DNA of 64,000 nucleotides from NCBI GenBank assembly GCA_037957365.1, contig JARHVA010004806.1:1220001-1284000 (forward strand). Reading direction: 5' to 3'. Source of the stretch: Torreya grandis (lineage: Eukaryota; Streptophyta; Pinopsida; Cupressales; Taxaceae). The stretch's first letter is position 1. Each line of letters begins with the position of its first letter. The notes below the pieces were generated by a model. The model made no database searches. It was not told the DNA's origin and worked only from the letters and a program-made list of their open reading frames with translations. Below are positions 21,399 to 34,800 of this stretch, piece by piece. The position numbers and the translations under genes were made by a program.

Positions 21399-24300
21399 AT
21401 GGTAGATTGAAAGAAACATAGAGATGACACATAACCCTATTCGACCATTGATTTAGAAGGGACAGTCTTTAAAGACATCAATTTTGATGTTGCAACCTTA
21501 AACATTGAAGATAATAATTGGTTCAAACTTTTCTAGACCATTGAAGAGATATCGACCATTACAAGGGAGGATCAAAATATTGCATCAATTAGCCAAAGGT
21601 ACTATGACCTGGTTATCATCTAGATGACAAACCTTCACTATGAAACACCAAAGCTTAAAGTACTCCATTACATCGATGTTATTGTTCATATTTTTAAGAA
21701 TTGTAAAATTGATTAGGATATGATAGTGCATGAACACAATTTTAAAATGGTTATTTATATCTCCCATCTTTCCATCAAAAACTATTACAAGCTATCTAAG
21801 ACTTACGTGGATTTACCCATAATCAAAGAATGGTCTAGTAAGAATGACCTGAAAACCACCCTTACCTCATGGTTGTATTCAGGAAACTAGGTAATATTTG
21901 ACCTCAATAGAAGGATCCCAATCACCCAATTTAGGGATAGAATTAGGATGATAATGACATTATTTAAAAAATTATTTGGAAACCCATCCACCACTTATGT
22001 CAACAAAAACTAGGTCCCTTTTATATATTTCATGGTTAAGAAGGGACTTACTCCCCCTCTAGGAGAGATGATCAATATTTGCTTGAAAAAACAATTATCT
22101 ATAATAAAGAAGAAGACCAAAAACCATTTCTACATGATATCTTACCTTTTGGATGCCCTGATAGCCATAAAAAAATCCCCAACTTAAAAGAATTGTCACC
22201 TAATGGGAGACAAATAGTCTCCTAGTATTATTCCAAATTTCATATATTCAAGTATAGGGACCATATTCAATTCATTTGTGACTATGTATACCCATCCTTA
22301 TTTTAATCCATTATAAGGATCCCTATGATGAGGGTCAACCCTATAATAAAAAAACATGTTGAGCTTATTGGAGACATTTGGTTATATCTAGATTATATTA
22401 TAATCTAGATATAGGGAACTATCAATCAATCCCTTAGGTTACTAGTCTATGTACCCATAAAGTTGGTAGAGCAAGAAGTTGCATACCAACTATTCCATGG
22501 AATAGATGGTATATGTAAAATAAAAATGAAGGGAATAATCCATTCCTTTCCTTTAAGTATTGGTAGGAATGTACTCCAAAATTGGGAACATGTAGAGACT
22601 ATCTCTAGGCATAGGACCTCATTCAACCTAAAAATTGATGAATTGAGAGAATGGGACCCCCATGAAAGGGTTGAAAAACATTTTAAGGCCAAAAAAATCC
22701 ACATGACATGAATATCACCTTGGTTTCCATGATCATTGGTAAATTAGAGCATCCTCCTTCATAGAGGTGTTACCAAGATTGTAGAAAATCAACTTTAAGC
22801 TAGAGGCTAGGTTGTTGAGAGAGTAGACACCAACTAAAGATCTACGGTAGATGGGGCCCAAATAATATCATTTACTACTATGACCATCTTCTATACCTCT
22901 TCCCATGTAGCCATAGGTAGAGACAAAATAACCTGAAGTATAAGTTGCCCAAAGGCTAGAAGAAAAGAGACTTGAGGAGAGGAAACTTGGTGAGGTGGCA
23001 CCTTATTCATCTTCACCTAAATAACTAGAGTCACCTATTGAAGAAAATAACATAATTACATTGGATCCTAAGGATATAGTAGAGGATGCCTTAATATCAC
23101 TAACTAGTGATTATGAATCAGATGAAGAAGAGGCACAAGTGGAAGGACCTTAGTTCTAAACTAAGGAGGAAATAAAAGAAGAAAATGGAATGGAAGGAAA
23201 GTAACTCTAGAATTGGTCCCAATTGCAATCCAACCCAAAATGAAGGTTGAGATAACTCTAGTTCAAGTAGGAGGAAAGAAACTAAAGTTGAATTTCACAC
23301 AACTTTGTAGTGAAATCAATTTTTTTAGTGAAGTCAATCTAATTTATGTCCCCTCCATTCTAGAATACTTCATATATGGCAAGTTGCAAAAGGTTCCAAC
23401 CATTCACCAGCATTGGGTTACAAAGTTTGTGAACATCTATGTGCATGAAAAAATCAAGCCTTGGATTGTGACATTGAAATAATAGGAATAGGAAAGATGC
23501 ATGGCTACCTTGGAGGGTCAAGTGGGACATATATGGATACTCCTAGAACTAAAAGTGGAGCATCAGTTAAGATCCTAACTCCTCAAGTGATAGAATCATT
23601 AGTGGGAGTTTCAACCTAAAAACTACCAGCATATAAAGAGTAATTGAGAATAAATCCATGGTTAAATTTGAAAAATTCACCTTTCAAAAGATAGAGCCTT
23701 TTGTTTGTCTAACTCTAATGGTAGGGTAAAAGCTAGGACATGATAGGGTGTTTGAAGAGAAGATCATTGAAGTGGCCCAAGCTCAGAGTGATCAATTACA
23801 AGCAATGATCAAGGGATTATTACAATAAAACAAGAATATAAAAGATTCTACTATTTTATCCATTCATGAGGATAGATTCAAGAAGTTTAAAGATACCATG
23901 ATTGACCTATTCAACACTTTAAAGGTAGTCAAAACTAGACAAAGAGAAATAGAGAAGCAAATATCTAAAGCAACAGGCCAAGTTGGCCAATGGAAAGATG
24001 TAAGTCTTCATTTGAATAGACTTGATTAAGGCTTTGTCTAAATATATAGTTATAAATCATAAAACTATCAGCAAGGAACATTTGAATATTGCCATGGACA
24101 TATTGGTTGATAAGATTGAAGCCCTAGATAACTAGTCCAAAAGAATGAAAGACCTTGCCAAGACTTCAAGTAGCTATAAGATGGAGATTCTCATATCTTA
24201 AATAGATTTACAAATGATCCCAAAACCCTTATCCTACTAGGTCTCATAACTAATGAAGAGTTAAAGCATAAGACCTTTTAGTTCATGTAAGAAGCAAGAA

Positions 24301-24590
24301 ACTAGGGGAAAAATTTGATAGTAGATGTAAATAATAAAGTCATGATCTTACTCCTATCATCTGAGGATAAAATGAGAAATGTCAAGGGCATTAAATGAGA
24401 TATGGATAAAATTGAAAATAATTTCAAGGACCTAGCTAATTAGGAAGATGATATCTTCCTAGAACTTATGGTTAATTTGAAGCTTATTGGTGAACAACAT
24501 TAGAAAGTAGCAGGATTTACTCAGTAGAAGAATGGGACTTCATCAACACAAGGCCCACAAAGTGGTTAGGAATATTATTTTTGTATATCT
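21399..24590 (+). pseudogene. Unidentified long ORF in the giant repeat, 5' copy
   Basis: I do not recognise this protein. One sense frame, broken by stops that differ from those of the 3' copy, encodes roughly 1,000 residues. The best open part is 22,463-22,711 (YQLFHGIDGICKIKMKG, then WEHVETISRHRTSF and DELREWDPHERVEKHFKAKK). An acidic segment follows (about 22,990-23,170), then a basic/hydrophobic segment (about 23,213-23,482), and the C-terminal third looks coiled-coil-rich (about 23,750-24,000: D-R-F-K-K-F, R-Q-R-E-I-E-K-Q). There is no zinc knuckle, protease or polymerase motif. Ogre-type Gypsy elements carry an extra ORF upstream of gag; whether this is related is untested. The ATG at 21,399 is only the first near the frame start. 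Confidence 0.55.
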
Positions 24591-25634
24591 TTATAAATTT
24601 TTTAAAATAGAATATTCTTTTGTAAATGCATGTGAAAATTGTGAACATATGGCCTATAGGTCAGTCCATATTAGAAAGTGTAGTGTATTCTAGAACTCTG
24701 ATAGAAAAGTAAAACTATCCTTTACACTTATACACTTGTAATTTGATATGAATGACTGAAATAACCCCCTTGAATTATATAAAATAGAGTATTGTCTATT
24801 GTAAAATTAGGGAGTTTTTGAGGTGAAAAAACTATTGTAAAATTTGAGCAACTAATGCAAGCAGAGAATTCTGAAATAATTGTCTCATTTTGTTTATGTG
24901 AATTGTTATATGGATTATCTCATTTTTGTCTACTCTAAATTTTAGATTTGAATTATTCTTATGAATTCTTGGTGTGTTCCTTTTAGTGTATAATTGTTAG
25001 ATTATGTTTATACTAGGATAACTAAAGGTTCTCTAGTTTTACTTCAATTTATTTTCTCTGTATTTGTAGATGTGCATTAGCAATCTACTTAAAGGAGTAA
25101 ATATTTAAAGTTAGATTAGTTCTTATTTGCATTATTTTTTATCTTCCTTAGAAGTTTTCTTGATATATGTTATGAGTTGAGCTTAAGCTATTTTACTTCA
25201 TATATTGGTTTTAAGTGCATACCTGGGAAAATGTTTGAACTTTGTTATGATATTTGAGATAAAAAATAGTCACATAGTTTCTCTTTGCCCTACTCTTCCT
25301 TTTCTTCTTTTTTAAAAAATCACTTTAGATTAAATATTCATTGTATATGTCCATCTTATTTTATATTTAGATTTATAATTGACATAATTCATCCTAATTA
25401 ACATAGATCATCTTCTTATTTGTAAAGGTTTGTAGACCACAATGGCTCCCAACCACCAAATAATATAAATATTGTGAACAGTCAGTTATTCTACCTATAT
25501 TCCACCACAAATAACAATATTATCACAAACTACAACTCATGCTTTGAATTATTTAAATTCTAAACTAAGAAGTGTTTCTTAAACACTTTGGGCACCTATG
25601 GTATATAATCATGCATTGACATGCATAGCTTCAT

Positions 25635-25650
25635 TGGTGCTAGAAGGAGG
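25635..25650 (+). promoter_or_regulatory. Putative PBS of the giant Gypsy element
   Basis: TGGTGCTAGAAGGAGG starts 1 nt after the terminal CA of the 5' repeat, exactly where the two repeats stop matching. It begins TGG, as a tRNA 3' CCA requires. The tRNA is not identified. Confidence 0.5.
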
Positions 25651-26252
25651 ACCAATTATTTATAGATTTGTAGTATCTTTGTTGGTTTTTGAGAATTATA
25701 TTTAAAGATCAATCTACTATTTGAATATTTGAGTTTATTTTAGCATAGTTATTTAAAGTTTGGTGATCTTCATGGTTTTAGATTGGTCTTTGTACTCATT
25801 TAGACAAAGATTAACATTTTCTGAATACATACGTTGAATTGTGGTAGAGATAGATTTAGAATTGTGTACCCAATAAATTTGAGGTTAGTAATAGCTATTT
25901 TGATCAAATATTCTTAGTTAATTTTCTCAATTTAAATCATCTAAACTTAAAACATGTAAAATTAAATCTTAATTATGTATTTGGATACATCTTTGAGCCA
26001 AATTGATTAAATATTGTAATCCTTTTTATGAATCTTTGAAAAATTTGCTTAATGTGAATTTCTACTCATAGGATTGACGCATCATATTTGAAACAAGATT
26101 TGAAGTTATCAAGATGGAATTATCAAATATTAGAAAAAGGTCACACTCAAAAACTAAGGAACCTCTGCATGAATTAGAAGTCCATAGAAGAGCCAGATGG
26201 GACAAAGGTAAGCATAGGCTTTCAAAGTCTTTAACAAATTCACCAATTTAGG
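25651..26252 (+). other. Leader between PBS and gag, giant Gypsy element
   Basis: AT-rich sequence with no coding signal; it lies where the untranslated leader of the element is expected. Confidence 0.45.
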
Positions 26253-27490
26253 GTGCTCACATATTCAACCCCAGTCAATGTATTGATCTGGTTGGGTGGC
26301 TCTTTTATCAATGTACCAGGTGTGTTATATGACATTCCCTATAACCCTAAGAAATATTTGCCAATATTTAGTCATAATAACATTGTAACTATAAAGGAAC
26401 ATATTAAGTCATTCAAATCTACATTAATATTATTAAATGTAGTCTATGAGGATGTAGCATGTAGACTATTTCCTTTTACTTTTAAAAACACTACATCTGA
26501 ATGGTTTTTAAATCTTCCTCAAAATTACATTAATAGTTGGGACCACTTTAACAATGTCTTCATCAACCGATTTGGAAAAATTATTAGTCCTTATGTCTTG
26601 TACCAATAATTCACCATAGTAAAAAGGGATGCAAATGAACCCATAAGATTTCAATGCTAGGTTCCAAAAGATGTTTAGTAGGACTATAACTCCTTATATA
26701 CCAAATGAGGCTTTAGCCTTGGAAATCTATAAATATGTTTTGGATCTCATGACCTCTATTTTCATAAAGAGGGTTGTTATATGTATGAACACTCCAGATT
26801 TAGCTTATTCTAAAGCATTGATCTTTAATGTTCAAATGTAACCCATAAGGTCAAATGGATTACTCTATTCCCAACGTCAACCCATATTTTCCTACTCTAA
26901 ATATCTTCCCCAATAATAATCAGACACATACCTACCTTGAGACAAATCCCAAATTCAAACCAATTACCCTTAATTCATGCTCATCTTAATTAGAACTTAG
27001 GATTATTGAACACTACTACAAATCGATTTAATATAAATGATCAAAATGCTTTAGTAACATCCACCAATACTAATAAAAAATAGGTTCATCATTTTAAGGC
27101 ACCCAAAAATGAAAATGATTCTATCGTAAAGATGGTCCAAAAGTTAAGCACTAATTTTCTTCAGCTACAAAAACAAGTTGGTAATACTCGAGAGAGCTTA
27201 GGTAGGAACTTTTATTTCCAAATGTCTAATAGGCTAAATAATAGGTTCCATAATGATAGTTATAATAAAAATAATAAAAATGAGTCTTCTGATAAGAAAA
27301 AAAGGATATAAATCATATTGATATCACTTTACCTGATTATTATAGAGTACATTACACTTCTAGACATGGTGAGATAGACTACATTGAATTATATAAAGCT
27401 TTTGAAGCCTTTAAAGAGGATTTGGATACATTTTAAGTAGTTCCTAACAAATATAATTATGCAAGCACATCAGGATCCAAATCTACCAAC
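26253..27490 (+). pseudogene. Gypsy gag relic (giant element)
   Basis: Gag forms the virus-like particle. The open stretch 26,253-26,609 holds a retrotransposon capsid domain: YEDVACRLFPFTFKNTTSEW, then FLNLPQNYINSWDHFNNVFI and NRFGK, matching the 'L-F-P-x-T-L-x-G-x-A-x-x-W-F-x-x-L-P-x-x-S-I-x-x-W' signature. The remainder (to about 27,490) is broken and rich in N, K and S, with a repeated 'NNRFHNDSYNKNNKN' type linker near 27,230-27,290. No intact zinc knuckle is seen. Confidence 0.78.
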
Positions 27491-28090
27491 TAAGCCTTTA
27501 TGGTGGAGATGTTTGACTTTCCTTTCCAAGAAAACAAAGAACTTGATGATATTCCTAAAGAAGTCCATGCTTTCTAGTAGTTCTTAAAGAATACTTACCC
27601 TCTAAGGAATAGAGATCAAAAGGAACCCTTGACTACTTCAACACCTCAAAAAAACTTTAGCACTCTTCCAGATACCACTTTAGATAAAAACTCAGATCAT
27701 CCATAGGGAATTACTTCTAAACATAGTAATAATCCATTTAATTCTTCCAATCAAACTAGGTATAATATTGTGGAGGACACAAATAAAATTAGGGCTATTA
27801 TTAAATATTATGCCAAACTATGACTCTCAAAACTTTAACATTGAACTGGTTCTATGCCCTTTAGTCCTAAATAACATAAACCATCTACAAGTTTTTAATA
27901 ATGACCAAAAAATCCTAGATTTCATGACCAATTCAAGAGTATTTGAGGTCCATGTCATAGATGAGGCCAATGAGAATAATCTTGAATAAGATGGTAGATT
28001 TGATAGCAAAGTCATTAAGCTAAATGGAAATAATATCCCAAAAGGCATGATTGCCTTGGATAGGTTATTTGATTAGCATAAGCTAGCTGA
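27491..28090 (+). pseudogene. Protease-region relic (giant element)
   Basis: Lies between gag and RT. Fragments include 'FDFPFQENKELDD', 'NNIEDTNKIRAIIKYYAKL' type residues, and GNNIPKGMIALDRLFD at about 28,028-28,072, which matches the conserved IPKGLVALDRLFD segment shortly before RT in related plant Gypsy polyproteins. No D-[ST]-G active site could be read with confidence. Confidence 0.5.
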
Positions 28091-29140
28091 GAACACTAGG
28101 ATGCCCAAAGCAAGTGGGAAAGATTACAAGGTAGTTGATCTTGGACCTCAAGATCAACCTCAACTAGTTACTATTAGAACAACATGTACAAGCATTGAAG
28201 ATAAAAAATCCAAATACTTGCTGATAAATTATAAGGACATAACAACATGGTCTAAGGATGACTCAAAGATTTTTGATCCAAGAGTTATTACCCATACCAT
28301 ACCTTTGAATAAAAAATGCAAACCTTTCAGACAAAATCAAAGGACTATCAACCCTATTTTAGAACTGATGATTTTTTAAAAAGTTAAAAAGTTGTTAGAT
28401 GCCAAGATTGTATTTCCCATTAGTCACTCTACCTAGGTCATTAATTTGGTGCCAGTTCAGAAAATGAATGGTGAAATAAGGTTGTCCATTAATTTTAGGA
28501 ATATAAGTAAGTCATCTAAAAAAGACAATTATCTTTTACCTTCTTTGGACCAAGTTATACAAACCATTTCTAGTTTTGTTATGATTTCATTTCTTGATGG
28601 ATTTTAGGATATAACCAAGTATGGGTGAATCAGGAAGATAGGATGAAGACTAGTTTTACTATAAAGTGGGGTATATTTGCATACAAGAGGATGTCATTCA
28701 AACTAATCAATATAGGATCAACATTCCAAGGGGCCATAGATCATGTTTTCCAAGGTTTGGTAGGTAAATACATTATTATATACATAGATGATTTGACTAT
28801 TTTTTATAAAAATAGGGAGATCATATTATGCATTTATAATAGGTATTTGAAAGGTACAAAAGGTATGGGATTTCCCTCAACCCAAAGAAGAGAATTTTTT
28901 ATGTTACTGAGGAAAAGTTATTAGTCCATGTCATCACTAAGGAGGGGATACCTACAGATCTAGATAGAGTAGATGTTATATCAAATATAGATTCTCATAA
29001 TAGTAGGAAAGAACTAAAATCATTCTTTGGTAAAATTAACTTTGTAAGAAAGTTTATTTCTAGATTTGAAAATACTATCAAACCATTGAATGATATGATA
29101 AAAAATGATTCAAAAATCCCTTGAAATGAGGAAACTAAGA
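28091..29140 (+). pseudogene. Gypsy reverse transcriptase relic (giant element)
   Basis: The RT approach is open at 28,101-28,379 (IPLNKKCKPFRQNQRTINPI). Then come 'INFRNISKSSKKDNYLLPSL' and 'ISFLDGF'. The open stretch 28,625-28,924 contains SFTIKWGIFAYKRMSFKLIN, GSTFQGAIDHVFQGLVGKYI and the catalytic YIDD at 28,781-28,792. A frameshift follows. 'ELKSFFGKINFVRKFISRFE' lies at about 29,012-29,072. YIDD is intact, but stops at 28,376 and 28,607 and the frameshift inactivate the gene. The family differs from the minus-strand element, which has YVND. Confidence 0.88.
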
Positions 29141-29630
29141 AGGAATTTAAGGAAATGAAGGAGGGAATTGGTCAAGATCTAGTCTTGGTAATTCCAAAGT
29201 TCTCCAAACATTTTTACCTTTACTCCTTTGCTTTTGACCATACCATTGTTTCAGTCTTAACTAAGAAAATTGATGGATATAATCATCCAATTTCTTTCAT
29301 GAGCACAAACTTTAAAAATGTTGATTTAAAATATTCTTTAATTTATAAACAATCATGTGCATTAGTAAAAGTAGTGAATAAATTCAAGCACTACATTCTT
29401 AGGAATAAGGTGCATGTTATCTTACCAAACCTTGCCACCAAGCTCATGTTGAGTCATAATGAACTAGGAGAAAGTAGAGGTAAGTGTATGTCTCTTATTC
29501 AATAATATGACATTGAAATGAATATTTTAAAATTGGTAAGGTGCCAAGATTTGATTCAAATGATTACCAATGCTAACCCAAAGTTGAATGTCATGTAGGT
29601 TGAACAAGAAAATTTTTAGTTCAATGATTG
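29141..29630 (+). pseudogene. RNase H relic (giant element)
   Basis: The open stretch 29,155-29,505 reads FSKHFYLYSFAFDHTIVSVL, then HPISFMSTNFKNVDLKYSLI and CALVKVVNKFKHYILRNKVH, the standard Gypsy RNase H arrangement. Unlike the minus-strand element, no second RNase H follows before integrase, which argues that the two Gypsy elements belong to different lineages. Confidence 0.82.
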
Positions 29631-30885
29631 GTATGATCCTATTATCCATTTGATAATCAATGTAAATTGTCCTTTAGAGTTAACCAGGGAGAAAAGAAGA
29701 GCCCTAATACTCAAGGAATCCCAATACCTAATTAAAAATGGAGTGATATACAAAAATAACTTTGAAAGAATTTACTTGAGGTGTGTATCCAAGGAAGAAG
29801 TAGTTGAGAACATGAGCACTTTTCATGAGAAGTTGGGAAGTGGGCATTCATATAGAAGGAAAATAGTTCAAAAATCCTTAGATATGGTTAATAATGGCCC
29901 AAAATATTTAAGGATTCCCATAAACATGTAAGGAAATGCCATTTATGTCAAGTCCTTAGCACAAAGGAGCCCAAGGTAGCCATGATGTTGCATCCAGTTA
30001 TGGTGGATAAACCTTTTATTCAGTAGGGAATAGATTTCATGGGGTTAATCAACCCCAATTAATCATAAGTTCACAAATACATTCTAAATGCTACTAACTA
30101 CTACACCATATGGATTAAGGAAGTGGCCACTAAATAGTGTAGAACTGAAGCAGTGACTAGTTTTTTAGAAGAAAACATATGCATCAAATTTGGGACACTG
30201 GGCTCTCTAGTATGTGATAATGGATTAGATTTTAAATCATAGACATGAAAAAATGGTCATATGATAATAGAATCAGTCTCAAGTTCTCATCCAACCATTA
30301 TCCTCAAGGTAATGGGGTATCTAAGTCTACCAATAATAACTTGATGAAGGCAATAAAGAAGTCTATAGAAGACAAGCCTAGAACATGGCACAAGCTTCTC
30401 AAATATACCCTATGGGCAAATATAAAAAGGTTAAAGCAAGCTATAAAGGCATAACCCTTATTGGTGGTGTATTTAAAAGAGCCCACATTCCACATTACAC
30501 TCAAGTTTAGAACATACCAGTTCATGCAAGAGTATATGAAGGATGATTAGGAATTGGAAAAGTTAAGGCTGTTGAACATTGTTCAGATGGAAGATGCCAA
30601 AGAAGAGGATTTTACCAACTTTAGTAGGCACCAAACCATAGTGAAAAGGTGGTTTTATAAGTGATCAAAGATAAAGGTGTTCAGGTAAGGATATTTAGTT
30701 TTTATTTGGGATAAGGCATTTGATCCTAAGGGTAAACATAAGAAGTTCACACCTTTGTGGATAGGTCCCTAAAGATTGCTGAGATACTTGGAAAGAAAAC
30801 CTTCAAACTAAAGGAGCTACAAGGAGATTAATTCACCTTACCCACCAATGGGTAGTACCTTAAGCATTAATTTTACACTACTCCC
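29631..30885 (+). pseudogene. Integrase relic (giant element)
   Basis: The N-terminal part is open at 29,650-29,931 (ESQYLIKNGVIYKNNFERIY, STFHEKLGSGH). Core fragments follow: 'GIDFMGLINPN', HKYILNATNYYTIWIKEVAT (the W-x-E-A block), EAVTSFLEENICIKFGTLGS and 'VCDNGLDFKS'. At 30,245-30,454 comes LKFSSNHYPQGNGVSKSTNN, the block with the third catalytic position; the usual E is replaced by S in GV-S-KSTN. The C-terminal part includes KFTPLWIGP, a GPY-like motif, near 30,748. Several stops. Confidence 0.85.
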
Positions 30886-31899
30886 AATGGAGTCTTCATG
30901 GAGTAAACTATAAAAATAGTTAGAGTTAGTGTAGGTATGGTAGTTTAGTTTCTTTCTATTTTTTCCTTCCTATCCCTTGTTTGTGCATATGTTTGTATAT
31001 TTTTTTAATTTGCTTTTGATTTATACTTTATTTTCTTTCTATTTTGTGTGTTTTATTTCTCCACTTTGTTCTTTACTCCTAATAAGTCCTTTGGGATATC
31101 CCTCATCTCAAAGTTCATCTTAAATACTCAAGAACTCCATAGTTCAGAAATACAAGTATGAAACTCAAGCATTTGTTGATCATGGGTTTGAAATGTAAGA
31201 TCATGTTATAGTTTAAAAAAACTATTAAGGAATGGTAGATATGTTAACTATTCTATTATAACTTAAATATTATTTTGATCTAAATTTGGTTTTAAGAATA
31301 ATTACACATAAAGAATGAAATCTTGAATTATGAAGACATAGTCATGTTTACACTTAACAAATATCCTTACTTGGGACAAAGGTTTCAACCATAGGTAATT
31401 GCATAAATATCAAACATTGGACCAAATCCATAAACCTAGCTAACTTGGTTCCCATACTTTTCTAGAAAGCCCAAAAATGATTTAAAAATATACAGAAAAT
31501 AAGAGCTTATTGCAGAATAGAAAGCTTTCCAAGCAAAGGTGATTCTATAAATCTCCATTGGGGCTATGGACATTTGCCTAGTAGTGGAGAAAAAGGAATC
31601 TATATTGGGTATATAGATGCGTGGCTGGAAATAGAGTAATGTCCAAGCCTTCCCTAAGATAAATCATGGTTCTTAATGAATATCCAAACATGTTGTAAGT
31701 CAATGTTAATGATTGAAGACATGAAACCTAGAAGATGTCTCCTAAATCCCATGGTAAACAATAAGTGGAATCAAAGCACACACAAAATGGATAGGTTTTG
31801 ATTTTTGATCCTCATTCTATAGATACAAGGTTTGTTTTAACCATGAACTAATATTGATAATTTTACTGATCAAGTAGAATAATTAATCTAGTTATTTTT
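30886..31899 (+). other. 3' untranslated region of the giant Gypsy element
   Basis: About 1 kb of AT-rich DNA between the integrase end and the 3' repeat. It contains the purine run GTGGAGAAAAAGGAA near 31,584, the best polypurine-tract candidate although it does not abut the visible repeat start. Confidence 0.45.
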
Positions 31900-34800
31900 T
31901 TGAACTAGAGTCTCTGAATTCTAACATATTGCTATGTTTCCCTTGGAAGTTTCCATTTTTTGAGGTCAACATACCCCATATTTATAAAAATTGGGGCCCT
32001 AGGTGTCAAATTTTGCACTTTGTACTTTAACACTAAAAATTCACTTGATCATAATGTCATTAATATGTTTGCACATTATTAATATTTGAAGATCATCCAA
32101 TCCATGTTCTACTTGGTCTGGTTATTCATGAATCTTGTTTAACCTTGTCTAAAGTTTGATAACTTTGGATCTTATTATCTCAAGTTAATGGTCTAACAGA
32201 TGTTCATGGGAGGCAGATAATGTTTGGGTTTCATTGTTTTAATGATTTTATCTTAATTTGACCTTTTACTAGCCTTTGGTCTATTAAATGTCAAATTGCA
32301 TCCATGTTCAAGATTTATGAAACCATTATTCAAAAACCCTAGCATATACCCCTAATTCAAATTCAACTTTGGTAGGAATAAAATTACATGGGAAATTTGT
32401 AATATGATATGGACCTAGTTAAATTTTTATACTAAGGCTTAGTCATGTTTTTTCAACCAACCAAACCTTAGTCTAAAAATTATATACTAAGTATCTTTTA
32501 AATATTGATCCCTTAGTCCCCTTTTATTTTATATGGTCTAACATTCTAAACATAGGGTCCTTTCATATGTTATTTACTTAGATAAATGTCTTAATCCTAA
32601 GGCCCCCATTCATGTTTATTAACATAAACAAGACCTTAGTATCAAGAATTTATCCTAAGTTATATATGTTTTCAAGCCCTAATTAAGTCATGTTCTTCTC
32701 TATAATATCAATGACCAACATTTAATTAGGCTAAGTTGATTAGATAGAGCAAGGATAAATTGATAAATTGAAGACTTAATCCTTGGACCCCATCTTGATT
32801 GGCTCCATGGATCGAGATCAATGATCCACATTCATGTAGATACTAAGATCCAATAGAGTGTGATCATCATAGATTAAAATGTGTCATTTTTTATATAACA
32901 TAGACTTAGCCTAAGTTTTAACCTAAGGCTTTTTATTATATTTATCAATATAATAAAACCTCAAGATAAAACTTATGTTGTGACTTTAATTATTCAAAGA
33001 TTTATGTTAAGAATTTATGTTATACTTTGGTATAAATTCTAAAATGGTATAGAGCTCACTTAATCTATTCATGACTATAGAAGCCAACTATGTTCAACTA
33101 CCTAGATCATAATCAATGACCCATGTTTACTAGAGTAAGTTTAATAAAATGATGCATGTTAAATCAGAGTTTCTATAGGACTGACTATTCTCAAGACATA
33201 AATTTGATGTTCTCGTGCCCATAAATTGATTTCCATGAGGTTTTCATTGATGTCCTTGAGGCCATCAAATTTTAGTCCCTACAATTAATTATGCAAGCTT
33301 AAATTGACATTATCATGACAATAAATTGATGTCTATGAGGTCATCATTGAAGACCGAGTGATCATCATTGACATCCTTGTATATTTCAATGACCACTTCT
33401 CAAATGTCAATTGATGACTATAAGAATGTCAAATTTTTCAAATTCAAGCTCAAGAACCAATCTCACTTAGATGAATGAACATATTTGTCTTCATGTTGTA
33501 GGATCAATGGAGCCTCATATGGAAAATAAACATGCTTAGAGATTTATACTTCAATGTTAAAATCAATTTTTCATTAGCATTTTGACACATCATAAATTAA
33601 TGGGATGTATTTGAGGCTATGTTTCTACTTGAGACCCTTTTAACTAAATTTAAATTTGCATGGGAATAATTGTAAATATCATGGGCTTAGCTTTAATGTT
33701 ACCATAAGATTTAGTCACGTTTTTAAACATTTGACCAAACTTTATACTTGATCCACATATGTCCCATGATATTTTCTATTGGTTTGATCTAAAAAATGGG
33801 TCATATTGTTATAAAACTTAGCCTAGAGCCTTTTTCCCTAAAGTTTTTTATATTTATTAATACGATAAAACCTTAGGTTAAAAACCTTACGATGGGTCCT
33901 TTCATTATTCGGGGTCCCCTTTAATATTTCATAAGCCTAGTTTAAATATTTTAGCCTAAAGGTTATTTCATGTTTATTGACATGAAATAAAACCATAGTC
34001 TAAAGTATTTAGGCTAAGTTCTTTATATGTATTGATAATAAATTAAACCTTGTGCATCTTTATAGGATCTACAACTCTCATTCACATAGATGAGATTGAT
34101 ACGATGGAGTGAGGTTTAGTCAAGATTTCAATAGAGCCTCCAAGTTGATGAGAAGGTGACAAGTGTCATAGTCATGACCAAAGAACATTAAACATCCAAT
34201 AACAGTCCATCCCTTAGATTGTAATCAATGGCTCATGTCTAACTAGACAAAGTTAATCAAATGAAATGAAATGGGGATATAATTTTCAACAAAACTCAAG
34301 AGACTCATGGTAATGACACTTATCATAACCATAAAAAACATGGTAAAGGTATCCAGTAGTATTCAAACCTCAGGATCAAGATCAACAATCCACATTAGTC
34401 CATGTAAGAAGATGTGAAGGTGAGAAATAAAAGGTAGATTTTAAACAATAGTCATGTTTTCAAACATTAATGAATAAATATATCATGAGAAGTGCCATGT
34501 AGGTGCCACGGTGATGCCACATGGGAAAAAGTGATAAAATTAGAGATTTTATGGGATTAGAAAATAAAAGGTATAAATGCTTAGGTCTGAATCAAATATA
34601 AGGCACAAACTCACTCAAGTGTAAAAGCCATCACCATTAAAGTTTAGAAAAGACTTAAGAAAAAGAACTAGCCTCTCCAAAATCCCTAATTCATTCCTAG
34701 AGTGACCATAATCAATCTTGAGAGAGTCCAATTACCATATAAGCAAGGGTAAATTGATCTAGAGGCAAACTATTGACCAGTAGTGAGCAATGTTTTCAAA

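Larger units (their letters stand above)
18490..25633 (+). repeat. 5' terminal repeat of the giant Gypsy element
   Basis: It is collinear with 31,900-39,026. The start is imprecise (18,442-18,548): minus-strand Gypsy coding runs to about 18,441, and the copies align confidently from TGATTTCAA (18,548) / TGAGGTCAA (31,961). The first 2.8 kb is non-coding, AT-rich DNA, including phrases such as 'catcaattgacatccatga'. A long sense ORF relic follows (21.4-24.6 kb), then 1 kb of non-coding DNA to the terminal CA. Confidence 0.68.

Noticed and set aside
31584..31598. GTGGAGAAAAAGGAA as the polypurine tract of the giant element
   Set aside because: It does not abut the start of the visible repeat (about 31,900), and the 5' copy shows no extra 300 bp matching the intervening sequence; left as a candidate only.
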